Below, one piece after another: positions 38,592 through 49,419 of a stretch of 49,442 nt of DNA. Each line of letters opens with the position of its first letter. Within the stretch, counting starts at the first letter, position 1. The position numbers and the translations under genes were made by a program. The notes under the pieces were generated by a model that was not told the DNA's origin, did no database searches, and saw only the letters and a list, made by a program, of their open reading frames with translations. The DNA lies in the NCBI RefSeq assembly GCF_001949145.1, contig NW_019091429.1, positions 243,982 to 293,423 on the forward strand, given 5' to 3'. The stretch is from Acanthaster planci (lineage: Eukaryota; Echinodermata; Asteroidea; Valvatida; Acanthasteridae).

Positions 38592-39938
38592 GTAAAAATG
38601 CATTAATTATATATTTAATATTCAAGGTGAACATGAGAAAAAAGATTTATGGTAAGCTCGACACTTATCCACACGGAGAATGAAAAAAAAATGGTTTGTT
38701 TGTAACTTGGGGTTTGGGGTTGTTTGTATGTTTGAAGATCGTCAGTTCATGTGCCGGAAACTGGGTGGGAGATACTTGCAATTGTAAAAATCTGTGTTGT
38801 AGTTGAGTCAACTTAAGACCTTCACGAGACTACACAAAACCATTATAAGACCAACACAAGACCTCCAGTCTGATTTCGTGTCACAAGCTATTGCCTGAAA
38901 GTTGCTCCTGGTGGCGCGCTTCCGGAACCCTTGGATAGGAAAAATAATGTGCAAAGCTTTTAGAATTTGTAATATTTTTTTCAGTTACTTCTTTAAATAT
39001 CCAACTTGGAAGAAGGGCTTTGGAAAATATTTGCTAGTATATCAATTTATAGAAACTGAAAACTTACCTGACCTACTATAGAAATATCGTGACAAAAATT
39101 GACCCCTGGCCAATACTTCCGAAAATCTAAAATACATGAACAGTCCAATGCGGCGGTCTCGTACGCAGATGAACATTTATGGTTTGAAATTTAATGGTAG
39201 TTTGTCGGTAAAAGCCGAAATAAAAACAGATAAAAACAAACACTTGTATAATTTATAAGGTAACTTTAAGCAATATTCTACTTTTACCAAGGATTGCAAT
39301 ATTTTAACTAACCTTTTCTGACAACTGCGTGATGTCAACTCAACGGAACCTGGAACCCATCGATTGCAGGTAGGCAAATCTTGCAAGGTTGTACAATCTC
39401 ATTTTCACACAAGCACGGGTCTGAAAACAAACGGGCATGAACAAGGAGACCTAGGTACGATATCGCCGGACGTGAAAGGTCGTTAATAAAATTCGTTTTT
39501 TACCCATCTCCGGGTGACTTTTCCTAAATATTACTCGGGGAAGACAAAGGTAAAGTTCCAACATGAGTGTTTCATGGGGTGGTTTCAGTTAGGAATTATT
39601 TTTCCAAAAATTATCGAACGAAATAGGACGGCCCCATGTAAAATCCCCATAGGTGGACCGCGCGAGGGTTCCAGAAGCTCGCTGCGTAATCTTTCACTTT
39701 CAGGCTCTATTCAAATGAACTGAAACGAAAGTATTCCTTTGTCATTGTTCACACTATTACTTGTGTCTAGTCTTGTGTCTGGTCTTGTGTCCGGTCTTGT
39801 GTCTGATTTTGTGATGGTATCGACTGCAACACTCTGACAAAATTTTTACTAACAATACATTAGGGCACAAAACATCCACTGAATCAATGCTACTCACCAC
39901 ACTTCCACATTTTGATAACAGCACAAGATTTTTTTCAG
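38592..39938. other. Intron with decayed EGF remnant and a 12-bp tandem repeat
   Basis: 38742-38784 retains the 3' end of an EGF exon ('SCAGNWVGDTCN'-like) followed by a mutated donor (TTGTAAAA instead of TGGTAAAA). At about 39766-39815 a unit based on TCTTGTGTCTGG recurs four times. At 39858 the repeat of the EGF-exon upstream flank begins (AGGGCACAAAACATCCACTGAA). Confidence 0.6.
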
Positions 39939-39998
39939 AATGTCTGTTATCCTGCAAGAATGGCGGAACAGTATACGACAAAAAGCTCTCCGTTTTCT
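39939..39998 (+). pseudogene. Truncated EGF-like exon
   Basis: After an intact TTTTTTCAG acceptor it reads 'ECLLSCKNGGTVYDKK' then unrelated residues and a stop, where the second half of the EGF domain should be. An insertion or deletion has replaced its 3' half and donor. If spliced in it would end the protein. Confidence 0.65.
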
Positions 39999-40778
39999 AG
40001 TCAGCGCACGCGTCGCGGTAGACCTGCGCGTGGGCAAAATAACATTTTTTTAATTTGGTGTAAAACTATGTCCAAAAGCTACAAACCTTGCTTAATTGAC
40101 TGGAATCCAGCTACTGCGTACGTGATTTTGATGGGGCACGGTTGAGTGTTATGTACAGTAAAGGAGTCTCTCTAGTCCCCCCCCCCTACATCTAGTCGGG
40201 CACTCTTTTTCAGATGACGTCGTTTCTGTATTATACAATTACATCTGGGAACCAGACAAACGTGGTGGTATTATGTCCTGTGTACATGAAAATGTTTTTA
40301 AACAGTAAATATTGCGGGGCCCAGTCTATTTTAGTGGTCGTAGCGGCCGGCGTTGTGTGCCCATACAGTCGCGATGGACATCCCTAAATTCCCTAACTTG
40401 GCTTTACTGTTCCACAATAAACTGACAAAGTATCTCAACAGCTTCAAACGCGATACTTCAAAAATCTAATTCTGTCATTTGTTAAATCCAATTGTGTCGA
40501 ATAACTAAACATGAGGATGGAACAGAATAAGCACCCATGGCTTAATACTGATGGAAACCCTTAACTTAAAAAAGGTCAGACGCGAAAAGGGTATTAGGGC
40601 ACAAAACTTCCACTGAAGTTGATACAACTCACCACACTTCCACATTTTATTGGTACAGGGATGAAAGAAAAGATTCCACTGATTTGAAATAACTCACTAC
40701 ACTTCCACATTTTAATAAAGGTACAAAGATGAAAGGAAAATTGAATCGTGAATTTTTTTTGCGTTTCTTCGTTTGCAG
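39999..40778. other. Intron between the truncated exon and EGF-like exon 2
   Basis: No gene. The upstream flank of the EGF exon unit (GGGCACAAAACTTCCACTGAAGTTG at about 40598, CTCACCACACTTCCACATTTT at about 40628) occurs, and part of it is duplicated at about 40678. Confidence 0.5.
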
Positions 40779-40871
40779 AATGTCAGATATTCTGTCAGCA
40801 CGGTGGGACATTCGAAGGAGAAACATGCCAGTGTTCTTGTGCTGGAAACTGGATTGGAAATACCTGCAATG
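40779..40871 (+). CDS. EGF-like exon 2
   Basis: 93 nt, phase 1 to phase 1, between GTTTGCAG and GGTAAAA. It reads 'ECQIFCQHGGTFEGETC' then 'QCSCAGNWIGNTCN', six Cys in the order of a compact EGF-like domain. Confidence 0.85.
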
Positions 40872-41289
40872 GTAAAAATACATATTTTACAATATATAAT
40901 TTCCGATGTTTTAAAATGTATAATTTCCGATGTAAACAAGTAAAAATGAAAAGAGTTGACCTATGGGGACCTTGGAAGTAGCGTCTCTGATTGTGTAAAC
41001 AAGAAAATTGTCGTGAAGTAGATTTACCCTTCCACAAAAATGGACAACACATGTGAACAGTTTCAAAAGTGATAACTCTAGAAAAGTTTATTGAAACTGT
41101 GCCAAATATCTGTGATAGTGACGATTGGTCCAAATGAGTACCCATGGCTTTATTCCACGCAGACTGAGAAATCAGTTTGACCCCTCCCTGTGGAAATTTG
41201 ACCGCTATTCTCAAACCGTTTCAAACATCAAATTGCCCTTTCACGGTCTTTCCTGTTAAGTTTTGCGCAGTCTTTGACACCAAATATAC

Positions 41290-41502
41290 CTGAGATGAAG
41301 GCTTGCGTGTACACATGGAATCAATCTCTTTTGGAAGAGGTGTGGTTCGTAGAATAACCGCTGAGTGTAAACTCAACGTTTCGGCCAGGATGCTCTGCTC
41401 GTCCTCAGGAGGGGACGAGTTTTCACTCATCAGTTTTTCTAAGGACCACACCTCTTCCAATAGAGATTGATTCCATGGTGTACACACAAGCCTTCATCTC
41501 AG
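41290..41502. mobile_element. Fold-back element
   Basis: Arms of about 55 bp (CTGAGATGAAGGCTTGNGTG at each outer edge, extending through TGGAATCAATCTCTNTTGGAAGAGGTGTGG) flank a central region of about 100 bp with ACTCAACGTTTCGGCC and a GAGGGGACGAGTTTTCACTC stretch. It lies in the intron between EGF exons and would form a long hairpin in RNA. Confidence 0.75.
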
Positions 41503-42394
41503 GTAATTTATTATTTAACTTGCGCCATGCAAAGTTTCAAATCTTACTTACCAAATATACCAAAATCGTTCATGTGACGTGGCAATGAAGGGTTAAGGCT
41601 CATCCAAAAACTGGACTTTTCCATGTGCTTATGGATGTCATGCAAACGTAGAAATACATTTGTTGTCTATCAAGTTGTATGTTTTCCTTCTCATCACGAA
41701 TGTCATATCCAGTACCGAAGTCAGAGCAAAGAATATTTGAAAAATTCAAACAACTAAATACAAAAGGGAGGAAAAGCAATGCAGAAAATTTGTAACCGCA
41801 AGCAGAAATATCGAAGAAAACACTTTATGGGTAATTCAAGAAATTAGGGGTCCATTTTTTGTGTGTCCCTGTCACATCTGACATGATTTTGTAAGTTCAG
41901 AACAAATTTTCTAATTACCAAGAGTAATTAATTAATTCAAGTTACCTGCCAAACAAATAGTAATAGTTTGAAATCAATTACGGAGAAATTTCCATGTCAA
42001 ACAAGGTCAGATGTATAACAGAGACACAAAAATTTCACACTTTTCAACCCCTAATTTCTGGAATTACCCTTATTTGTCTTATCTATGTCCTTGTTTCATT
42101 TCAAGTCACTGGGTACAGTTTTCTTCAGATATTTGCAACTGTAGAAAATATGGACCAAATAATTCACTACTTGATATGCACATATTGACCCCCCTCCACA
42201 AAAAACCAGACTACAGTAGGGTCAACAATAAAGAAACATCAACGAAAAGAACAGACGGGGGCATTAGACCACAAATGTCACTGAATTGACACAGCTCACC
42301 AGAATCCCTCATTTTGATAACAGTAGGCTTACAAAGATGAGAGAAAAACTGAATGACGATTTGGTTGTTGGTGTGTTTCTTGGTTTGTTCCCAG
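41503..42394. other. Intron between fold-back element and EGF-like exon 3
   Basis: No gene. The EGF exon upstream flank recurs at about 42262-42345 (CACAAATGTCACTGAATTGACACAGCTCACC, CATTTTGATAACAG). Confidence 0.5.
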
Positions 42395-42490
42395 AATGTG
42401 CGGCGTTATCGTGTCAGAACGGCGGGATAATGGATAGAACAACATGCATGTGTTCATGTGACGGAAACTGGATGGGAAATACCTGCGATG
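42395..42490 (+). CDS. EGF-like exon 3
   Basis: 96 nt, phase 1 to phase 1, between GTTCCCAG and GGTAAAC. It reads 'ECAALSCQNGGIMDRTTC' then 'MCSCDGNWMGNTCD'; six Cys. It has one extra residue after the first Cys relative to the other copies. Confidence 0.85.
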
Positions 42491-42957
42491 GTAAACACAT
42501 TTCTTGTTTAAATATAATATCCGAGGTAAACAAGCAGAAATGGAAATAGTTGACCCAAGGTGAACCCAAAACCAATGTTTCAATGACTCTTACCATGACG
42601 AAAGACATAAAAAGCAAATCCCCGAGTTTAATTTACCCTTCCATAACAAATGGATAAAGTATCTCATTAGGTTCAAAAGTGATACTTCAAGAAACTATTT
42701 TTGTCAATTGTGGATTGGAATTGTGCCAAACATTGATAGCACGATGACAATTTGAAATTGGCACCCACGGCTTTAAGAAAACTAAAGGAAACCCTCAACA
42801 TTTCTCGTCGAATAAACTGATGGGAGAAAAGGGTATCAAAGCGCAAAAGTTCCACTGAACTGATACATTTCACAACACTTCACTTTTTGATAATAGCGCA
42901 AAGATGAGACTAAGAGCAAATGGAATCATTTTTTGTCATTGGCGTGTCTGTTTGTAG

Positions 42958-43050
42958 AATGCCAGTTATCCTGTCAGAATGGCGGGACATTGGATAAAGC
43001 AACATGCCTGTGTTCATGTGACGAAAACTGGATGGAAAATACCTGCGATG
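42958..43050 (+). CDS. EGF-like exon 4
   Basis: 93 nt between GTTTGTAG and GGTTAAA. It reads 'ECQLSCQNGGTLDKATC' then 'LCSCDENWMENTCD'; six Cys. The donor GTTAAA is weaker than the GTAAAA of its sisters, and the Gly before Asn in '-GNW-' is replaced by Glu, so it may be decaying or used less. Confidence 0.78.
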
Positions 43051-43426
43051 GTTAAAAACATTTTTTGTATATAAAAAACGTGAGATAAACAAGCAGATCT
43101 GGAAAAAGTTGGCCTCTGTTGACCTCAGAAGTACTGGTCCATCGACTCTCAACATGTAAAAGAGCCCCAAGTTGATTTTACCCTTCCACAATAGATGGAC
43201 AAAGTATCACAACTATTTCAAAAGTGATGCTTCAACTTCTGAATTGTGAGTTGGAAGTTTGCCAAATATCCGACAGCAGTATTGGTTGGACTAATCCTCA
43301 ACAGTTTTCACGGAATGAACAAAAGGGAAAAGGAAATCAGAGCACAAAACTTCCACTGAAGTAATACAACTCACCAAACCTCGTTTAAGATTACTGAAGA
43401 TTAATTGTCGGTGTGTTTGTCGACAG

Positions 43427-43519
43427 AATGTCAGCTATCCTGTGAAAACGGCGGAACATTGGATAGAACAACATGCATGTGTTCATGTGCAGGAAACTGG
43501 ATGGGAAATACCTGCAATG
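43427..43519 (+). CDS. EGF-like exon 5
   Basis: 93 nt between TCGACAG and GGTAAAA. It reads 'ECQLSCENGGTLDRTTC' then 'MCSCAGNWMGNTCN'; six Cys, closest to exons 3 and 6. Confidence 0.85.
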
Positions 43520-44842
43520 GTAAAAACACATTTTTTAAAATCTAATATCTGAGGTAAAAAAAAAGTGGAAATGGAAACAGGTGGCCTATGGGTGACCTTT
43601 AAAGTAACGGTCCAGAGATCATAATCGTGTGATCAAATTCCCCAAATTATTTTTATCCTTCTCCAACAATGGCCAAAGTATCTCAAAAGCTTCAAAATGG
43701 TAAAGGTACGTCAAGAAAGAAATACTGCTGGGCGTGAATTGGAATTTTGCCAGATGCCTGATAACTTGATTAGTCGGAATTGAAACCCATGGCATAAAAC
43801 TAATGGAAATCCTCAACAGTTGTCAAGGAATGAACAAACGGGAAAGGGTATAAGGGCACTTAATTCGACCAATCTTCCACATTTCTGTAATTTTACAAAG
43901 TAGAAAGAAAAATTAATTCCTGGCTTGTTTGTTTGTTGTTTGCACAATGTCTGTGTCACAGTCGCCTAACTGTGGTGTACAGAACACGGGAATTAAATCT
44001 GGATTGCACTCTTTGATATGAATTATTTACAGAATTGTTTTTACATTGTGTAAATTCTCACAGGAAAATAAGCTTTCTTTCTCAAAATATCTCGGGGAAA
44101 TTCTAAATACAACATTTTTCAACCATTCGGCAGTATGATATACTTTGGACCCAAAACTTTTGCGTAATCTTAATCCAGTTACAAAATCTTTCAATATCAA
44201 TCCAATAAACCAATCCTGCCTGCATTGATTTACATACACTAATCGTGAAATCTTTTAGTATCAATCTAATAAACCAATCCTGCCAGCATTGATTTACATA
44301 CACTAATCGTGAATTATTTCAGTACCAATCCAATACACCAATCCTGCCAGCATTGATTTACATACACTAATCGTGAATTCTTTCAGTACCAATCCAATAC
44401 ACATCAGTTTACATACAGTAATCTCGAAAACAATAACCACGACCAAGACACCAGCCGTACCTATCTAAACATTCATCTTAACAACAGTGTCCAACAGTCC
44501 TCTCAATATCTATCCAATGTAACTATTGCATCAAAATCACACCATCACAATAAGATAATTTTACAGTAGAAGTTTCCCTAATGTCAGAACTTCTTGAAAC
44601 TCAGTACCCCACGATGTTCCCTCAATGTACGCTTCGGTCTAAAGCCCACATCTACAAGCCTCCAGCTGTGTACGTCCTATCCCCAAAGATGCTCGTCTAA
44701 ATCTCAGGAGCAGGTACAGGCCTCTGACCTCAGTCGTTCTCCGACTGTGTATGCCCTTGACTCGTAGCGGTAACGTTTAAGGTGCCGACATGCATGGACC
44801 ATGCTTGCTGACGTAAGCATCTTTCTCTTGTGCCACGACTTT
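43520..44842. other. Intron with decayed EGF unit and 64-bp tandem repeat
   Basis: Around 43850-43990 the EGF-unit upstream flank is present, but the exon that should follow (near 43946) is unrecognisable. 44184-44400 holds about 3.3 copies of a 64-bp unit beginning AAATCTTTCAATATCAATCC and ending CACTAATCGTG (units at 44184, 44248, 44312, partial at 44376). Confidence 0.65.
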
Positions 44843-44943
44843 TTTAATCAGCATCACATTACGGAGTTAGGGAAAAGGTCCAGTTTTAGAGCCAGGAGGA
44901 AACCGAAGTACCCAGGGAAAAACCTGCACGAGCGAGTATGGGC
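44843..44943 (-). mobile_element. SINE 3' fragment
   Basis: Same body as the SINE at 2514-2715, truncated before the tRNA-like head. It ends within a decayed EGF unit, so it inserted into or replaced the 5' part of that EGF exon. Confidence 0.65.
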
Positions 44944-44967
44944 TAATGGAATATTAGTAATGCAATG

Positions 44968-45020
44968 GAATATGCGTGTGTTCATGTGCTGGATACTGGA
45001 TAGGAAATACCTGTCGCATG
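44968..45020 (+). pseudogene. 3' remnant of an EGF-like exon
   Basis: It retains a coding piece like 'CVCSCAGYWIGNTC' followed by extra bases (CGC inserted before the terminal ATG) and an intact GGTAAAAAC donor. The 5' half and acceptor are missing, just downstream of the truncated SINE. Confidence 0.65.
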
Positions 45021-45592
45021 GTAAAAACACAAAAAGAGTTAAAGTTACCCAGAAATATATGTCATACAAATGACTTTCGCTTGTATAATTGGGTAAGGCA
45101 TTTCGTTCAAATATGAGTTACAGTGCATATGGTAAATTGTTTGGAGTTAACATCGATTTTCCCTCTTGATTTAAAGCAATCATCAGTGATATTCACAGGA
45201 TTTGGGGAATCGGTTTCGTGCACTTTAAGTGTTTAACTTCGTGTTTTGTCACACAGTGTCACTTTATTTTCGGTAATGAAAGGTATGGTTGGATTTTGTT
45301 TGTTCCACGTCGCGCAATTTTTTTTATTTTTTTTAACTAAAAGAAATTTACGTTTCAAGATTTAAGATTAATTTATTCAACCAATGATTAAAAGAAAAAC
45401 AATCAAAAGAATTTGTAATGTTGGACTTGCATAAACATACAAATAACTCCATTAAAAATAGCATACAATTAAACTAATTAAATTAATTATCATAGAGATT
45501 AAAATAAACTTTACAAAAATTGCTATACACAAACTCATTTTATGAAATCCCATTACTAAAAACCCCAGACAAATAATGATGTAAATCTGTTT
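45021..45592. other. Intron, AT-rich
   Basis: Nothing supportable. Confidence 0.5.
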
Positions 45593-46776
45593 CTAAAACC
45601 AATTATTCATAACTATTTTATGATTAAACATTCCCATTATTAAAAACCCGTACGGCTGATGGCATAAAAATATTTTTGAAACGGCTGGTTTTGCACCCAT
45701 TGATCTCATTCTCCTTCCTGAAGGCATCACATGGAAGATCTCATTTACTGGATGATGCATATTATTGACAATATTTTGAACGCACTTCCTCATTCTCCTA
45801 TCATAAATCGATTTAATGTCATCCAACTTAACTCCTATTATGTGTGATGCATTTTCATCCACCCGATCCAATCCATCAATTTCGCACTTAGGAGTAGCAT
45901 TGAACCAGACAATAATAAAGCCGGTCAGACAAGATTCAATTACGTATCTATAAAAATTAAGCAAAATATGTCTGCTCACACCAAAGGATTTGAGTCTACG
46001 TAAAAAATACAAACGTTGTTGGCCCCTTTTCAAATATTCAGACACTTGAGTTGACCAAGACAGGATATTCATTATGAACGTGCCGAGAAATTTAAAACAA
46101 TCTACAATTTCCACATTCCTACCGTAAATAACAATTGGTTTAATTGGACCTTTATTTATGCGAAAGTCAATTATCATTCCTTAGTTTTGTTAACATTCAA
46201 GACAAGATTATTCGATTCAGACCATTCTGCAAGAGATGATACTTGATGTAGAGACCTAAATTCATCGCCATTACAAATTAAACCTTGGTAGTGTCGTCAG
46301 CAAATTTTACAATTACGCTAGATGGACCATCCACTTTGCAATCATACGTAAATAAACTGTACAATAAAGGAGAAAGACCACAACCCTGTGGGGTTCCAGT
46401 ACTCACAACAATTGGTTTAAAAACCTTGAATCGATTCTATTAATCTGTCTACGTTTCAGTAAGAATTCTAGAACCAACTTACATAAAGATCCCGGTAAAT
46501 TAAGATCAATCAGCTTCTGATAAAGCTTTGATGGCATTGTGGTATTAAAAGCTGATGAATAATCAATGAATAAAATACGAGCATATTTTGACTAAGTTGG
46601 TCTCCCAGGTTCCATTGATCTAAATCACGTGGCAATATTGATTTCATAAAATTCATTAATAAGCGTTCAAAACACTTTGCAATATGTGACGTCAGTGATA
46701 CAGGCCTATAGTCATTCAATGAACTAATTGTGGGTCTTATAAATAGTTTCACCTTTGATGTTAATTTTGAAGTCAC
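45593..46776 (-). mobile_element. Non-LTR retrotransposon 3' fragment
   Basis: Minus strand. From 46776: 'SSLNDYRPVSLTSHIAKCFE' (fingers), then in shifted frames a segment with 'GTPQGCGLSPLLYSLFT' and 'VIVKFADDTT' (the FADD catalytic box near 46290), and finally an intact C-terminal frame (46177-45593) with 'DCFKFLGTFIMNILSWS', 'RLYFLRRLKSFGVSRHILLN' and 'PSGRRMRSMG'. This is the RT and C-terminal thumb/connection region of a CR1/L2/Rex-type LINE, with several frameshifts and no endonuclease domain, so a 5'-truncated insertion. Lying in the intron between EGF units. Confidence 0.8.
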
Positions 46777-47751
46777 AAGTGATTTTCATTTGCATTTGAC
46801 TTCCTGTTTCAAAGACATTTGACCATTTACCTTCTCATTACGACACTAACTTAGCCATGTAGGAAGGAATGACACGAACAACAATTTCTGCCAGTTGCCT
46901 CGGTACCCCGCCGAGCTTTATTGCTAAGCCCTGGTCTGTCCGAAGTTAACATGGTGCCCAGATTATACAACAATGACAAAGCTTTACTTAATGGTAACAA
47001 ACGCTTGAGTTACATTTAGTTTAACTGGGCTTATAATAGTCAGACCTTTACTTGATCGGTTAATAGCAACATTTACTCAACTGATAGCGAAATTTACTTG
47101 ACTGGTAACAAAACACTGTGTTACGCTTAGCTCTTGCTGAGCTTATAATGATCAGACCTTTACATTGTCAATAATTATACATTCTTAAGATCAGGAGGTG
47201 GCTAAGTATGGCGTTTGGCAAGATTATGCCAACTCTCCCTGCAGAAAGGGATCCGGCAGGATTATGCTAACAACTGGCATTAGATAACAAGAAGAAACAC
47301 GCATATAGGTGGATTTAACTGTCGCCCACTAACAAGAAATATGCATTAGTGGTTTGACTGTCGCCCCATGATGATTAATATTCCCCGGTACAAATCAAGT
47401 AACAGAGCATCGCATCCCCCATGCTTTGTTGAAGCATTGGCAAGAAAGTCCCCGACTATCCTGTGCAGGATTTACAACACGAGCGCCCGTCAACAGACGG
47501 GTCCTCCGCCCATCCCACCCCCTCAAGGTACGAGGGGGTAAGCCCGAGGAAGACGTCCTCCAAGCCAGGGATTGGGCAGAGACACCCTGCTCCAACCTGG
47601 AACCTCTACGCCAAACAAGTTCTCAATGCGGGAACCCCCCCTCCCATGTGGATAAATAAGCAACTGATACACGATGTACTGTGAGGCTTCGGACTGAAAC
47701 GACTCATGAATAGGCTTGGATTGAGAGGTATAAAGCACATAGGCTGTGGTC
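46777..47751. other. Intron and terminal region of the retroelement fragment
   Basis: A direct repeat of about 60 bp occurs at 46991-47052 and 47102-47164 (TGGTAACAAA...GTTAC, then GCTTATAAT-x-x-TCAGACCTTTAC). The part from about 47395 onward is G/C-richer and, on the minus strand, is open next to the SGNH sequence. It may be the terminal repeat region of the tyrosine-recombinase retroelement fragment; no gene is claimed. Confidence 0.4.
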
Positions 47752-48493
47752 CTAGCGGGAGGAAGGGAAGAGGAGGGCACCTGGGTTGGCCTCAAAAAAG
47801 GCCAATGCAGAGTACAGATTCTCACAAAAATATTTGTTCCCTAGTGCAGATAGATGGCGGCCATCCCGCCAGTACACTGACTGTTGGCTTGGGTGGATGT
47901 TGTGTAAATGACTGATTGCATGGGCATTTGCTAGCTGGTTGCATAGCCTATGTATGCACATAGAGCATGCATAGACTTACCGCCCACTCCTGGGTGCGAT
48001 TCCTGTAATAAAAGAGCCTGAGAAGAATATCGGACCAAATAATTCTAACATCTTGTAGTACGTGTCTGATGTTTTAAATGCCCTTCTCCAACCTTTCTCT
48101 GATAAGTGGCGTGGAGAAAATATCATTGGTGCCCACATGGATAATGATTGTACCAGGGGCAGGGCCGCGCTTTAGATGGCTACGGACAAAGGGGACAAGC
48201 GCTGAGATTCTAGCCCACGAGTTCCAAGCCAAGTAACAGAACCAGCTGACTGTCCATGTGGGCTTTGGCCTGCTCTGAAGACTAAACTGTCCTCCACCAC
48301 CCAGATACGCCGAATGCCTGAAACAGATTGAACAACAAGCGACAGGCAGGTGTGTGGAAAGAAAAAAGAGGGTTGACTGGCAAGGTATAAAAAACAAAGG
48401 AGAAGAAATGGCACTGCTAGCCCGTACACGGCTGGTAGCAAGACTTTCTTGGGCAAACCCTTCCATTGACAATGGAAACCATAACGTGGCCAC
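47752..48493 (-). pseudogene. SGNH hydrolase, second retroelement fragment
   Basis: Minus strand pieces in shifted frames: 'IRRIWVVEDSLVFRAGQ' (block I; Gly of GDS replaced by Glu, Ser kept), 'IIIHVGTNDIFSTPLIRE' (block III G-x-N-D), 'SFITGIAPRSGR' and a final block 'YWRDGRHLSALGNKYFCENL' with D-x-x-H-like spacing (D-G-R-H). This is related to the ORF at 26246-26969 but much more decayed (at least three frameshifts). It lies downstream of RT/RNase H remnants. Confidence 0.7.
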
Positions 48494-48552
48494 TCTACCT
48501 GGGGCTGGCCACGAAAATGGGAGATGGCTTGGCGCCTGAATTACTGAAACTG

Positions 48553-49292
48553 CTATATCCTCCGCTGTATGCTGCCCATGTGCTCTTCAGTGGAAAATGA
48601 GGCCTCAAAACCCCAAGCAGACGAATTGTTGCTGTGTTTAGAGACTCCATAAGGCTGGCGGGACTTCGGAGCTGCAGCTGGCTGCTCAGGGGCTAGTCCC
48701 CTGAACCGAGGCATCTGCAAGCGGGACAGGGCATCGGCAGTTTCATTTTTTGACCCTGGAATGTGCTTTGCTTTTAACAGGACGTTGTCACTGAAACACT
48801 GTAAGACAAAACATCGCACCAGCTTCATTATCTTTGGGCATTTGAATGACTAACTGTTAACAATGGAAACAACGGCTGCATTATCGGACCAAATAAGGAC
48901 CCAATTCCCCGAGAGTAATTTTCCCCAGAGCTTGATAGCTACTACTATTGGGAAAACCTTGAGCCACGCTGTGTACAATTTTGCATCTTTTATGCTCTGA
49001 GGCCATGCGCCATTGAACCAGCGACCCTGAAAATGGCCCCCAAACCCGATGCCTTTGGTAGCACCTGTATAGACCTGGATGTCATCATTCATTAACCAGA
49101 ACTAGTGGGGGTGATGGTCCTGCCATTAAAACTATGCAGGAAGACATGCCACACATGCAGGTCTTTTTTTGCCCCTACTGAGAGGCGAACCAGATGACAC
49201 GGTTTCCGTATGCCTTTGGTTAAATTTATAAGTCTGCAGAGGAAAGCTCGCCAAGGTGAGACTGCCTTGAAATAAAGGTTCCATTGGAAAAG
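48553..49292 (-). pseudogene. RT/RNase H region of a DIRS/Ngaro-type retroelement
   Basis: Minus strand, three frames in series: 'PWRAFLCRLINLTKGIRKP' and 'DLHVWHVFLHSFNG' (end of RT / connection), then 'DIQVYTGATKGIGFGGHF' and 'NWVLIWSDNAAVVSIVNS' (RNase H-like domain with Asp), then 'FVLQCFSDNVLLKAKHIPGS' and 'ETADALSRLQMPRFRGLAP', the typical C-terminal RNase H box of these elements. The tyrosine recombinase expected next is missing; sequence jumps to the SGNH region. It is inserted just upstream of EGF exon 6. Confidence 0.8.
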
Positions 49293-49326
49293 TGACAAAA
49301 GTGTTGTTGCGTTTGGTCGTTTTCAG

Positions 49327-49419
49327 AGTGTCAGTTATCGTGTCAAAACAGCGGGACATTGGATAGAGGAACATGCATGTGTTCAGGTAACGGAAACTGG
49401 ATGGGAAATACCTGCAATG
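49327..49419 (+). CDS. EGF-like exon 6, lacking one Cys
   Basis: 93 nt, phase 1 to phase 1, between GTTTTCAG and GGTAAAA. It reads 'ECQLSCQNSGTLDRGTC' then 'MCSGNGNWMGNTCN'. The fifth Cys of the other copies is Gly here (TGT to GGT) and the conserved GG is SG. One disulfide of the EGF fold would be lost, so this copy may be degenerating or differently folded. It is the last exon in the window. Confidence 0.8.

Larger units (their letters stand above)
39858..43519 (+). repeat. Tandem EGF exon duplication units
   Basis: Each unit carries an EGF exon preceded by a shared intron segment (variants of GGGCACAAAACTTCCACTGAA, CTCACCACACTTCCACATTTTGATAACAG and AAAGATGA) and followed by a shared segment with TTTACCCTTCCACAA and GGACAAAGTATC. 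Units start at about 39858, 40592, 42262, 42832 and 43339, with a degraded one at about 43850. Duplication therefore copied exon plus flanking intron, not exon alone. Confidence 0.75.
2876..49419 (+). other. Host gene span: AMOP-VWD-EGF secreted or membrane glycoprotein (partial)
   Basis: Nine exons from 2876 to 38130, followed by EGF-like exons up to 49419, lie on the + strand with AG/GT borders and compatible phases: introns after 2997 (1), 6399 (1), 6798 (0), 12698 (1), 16088 (1), 17087 (1), 17652 (1), 37704 (1), 38130 (0), then phase 1 around every EGF exon. The domain order AMOP, VWD, EGF-like is that of mucin-4-like and related extracellular adhesion proteins. No signal peptide, start codon, transmembrane segment or terminal stop lies inside the window, so the gene extends in both directions. 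The intron 17653-37545 is about 19.9 kb and filled with nested transposons. Introns carrying Polinton-like copies are those after 2997, 12698 and 17652. A transcript alignment would be needed to confirm which EGF exons are spliced in. Confidence 0.8.
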
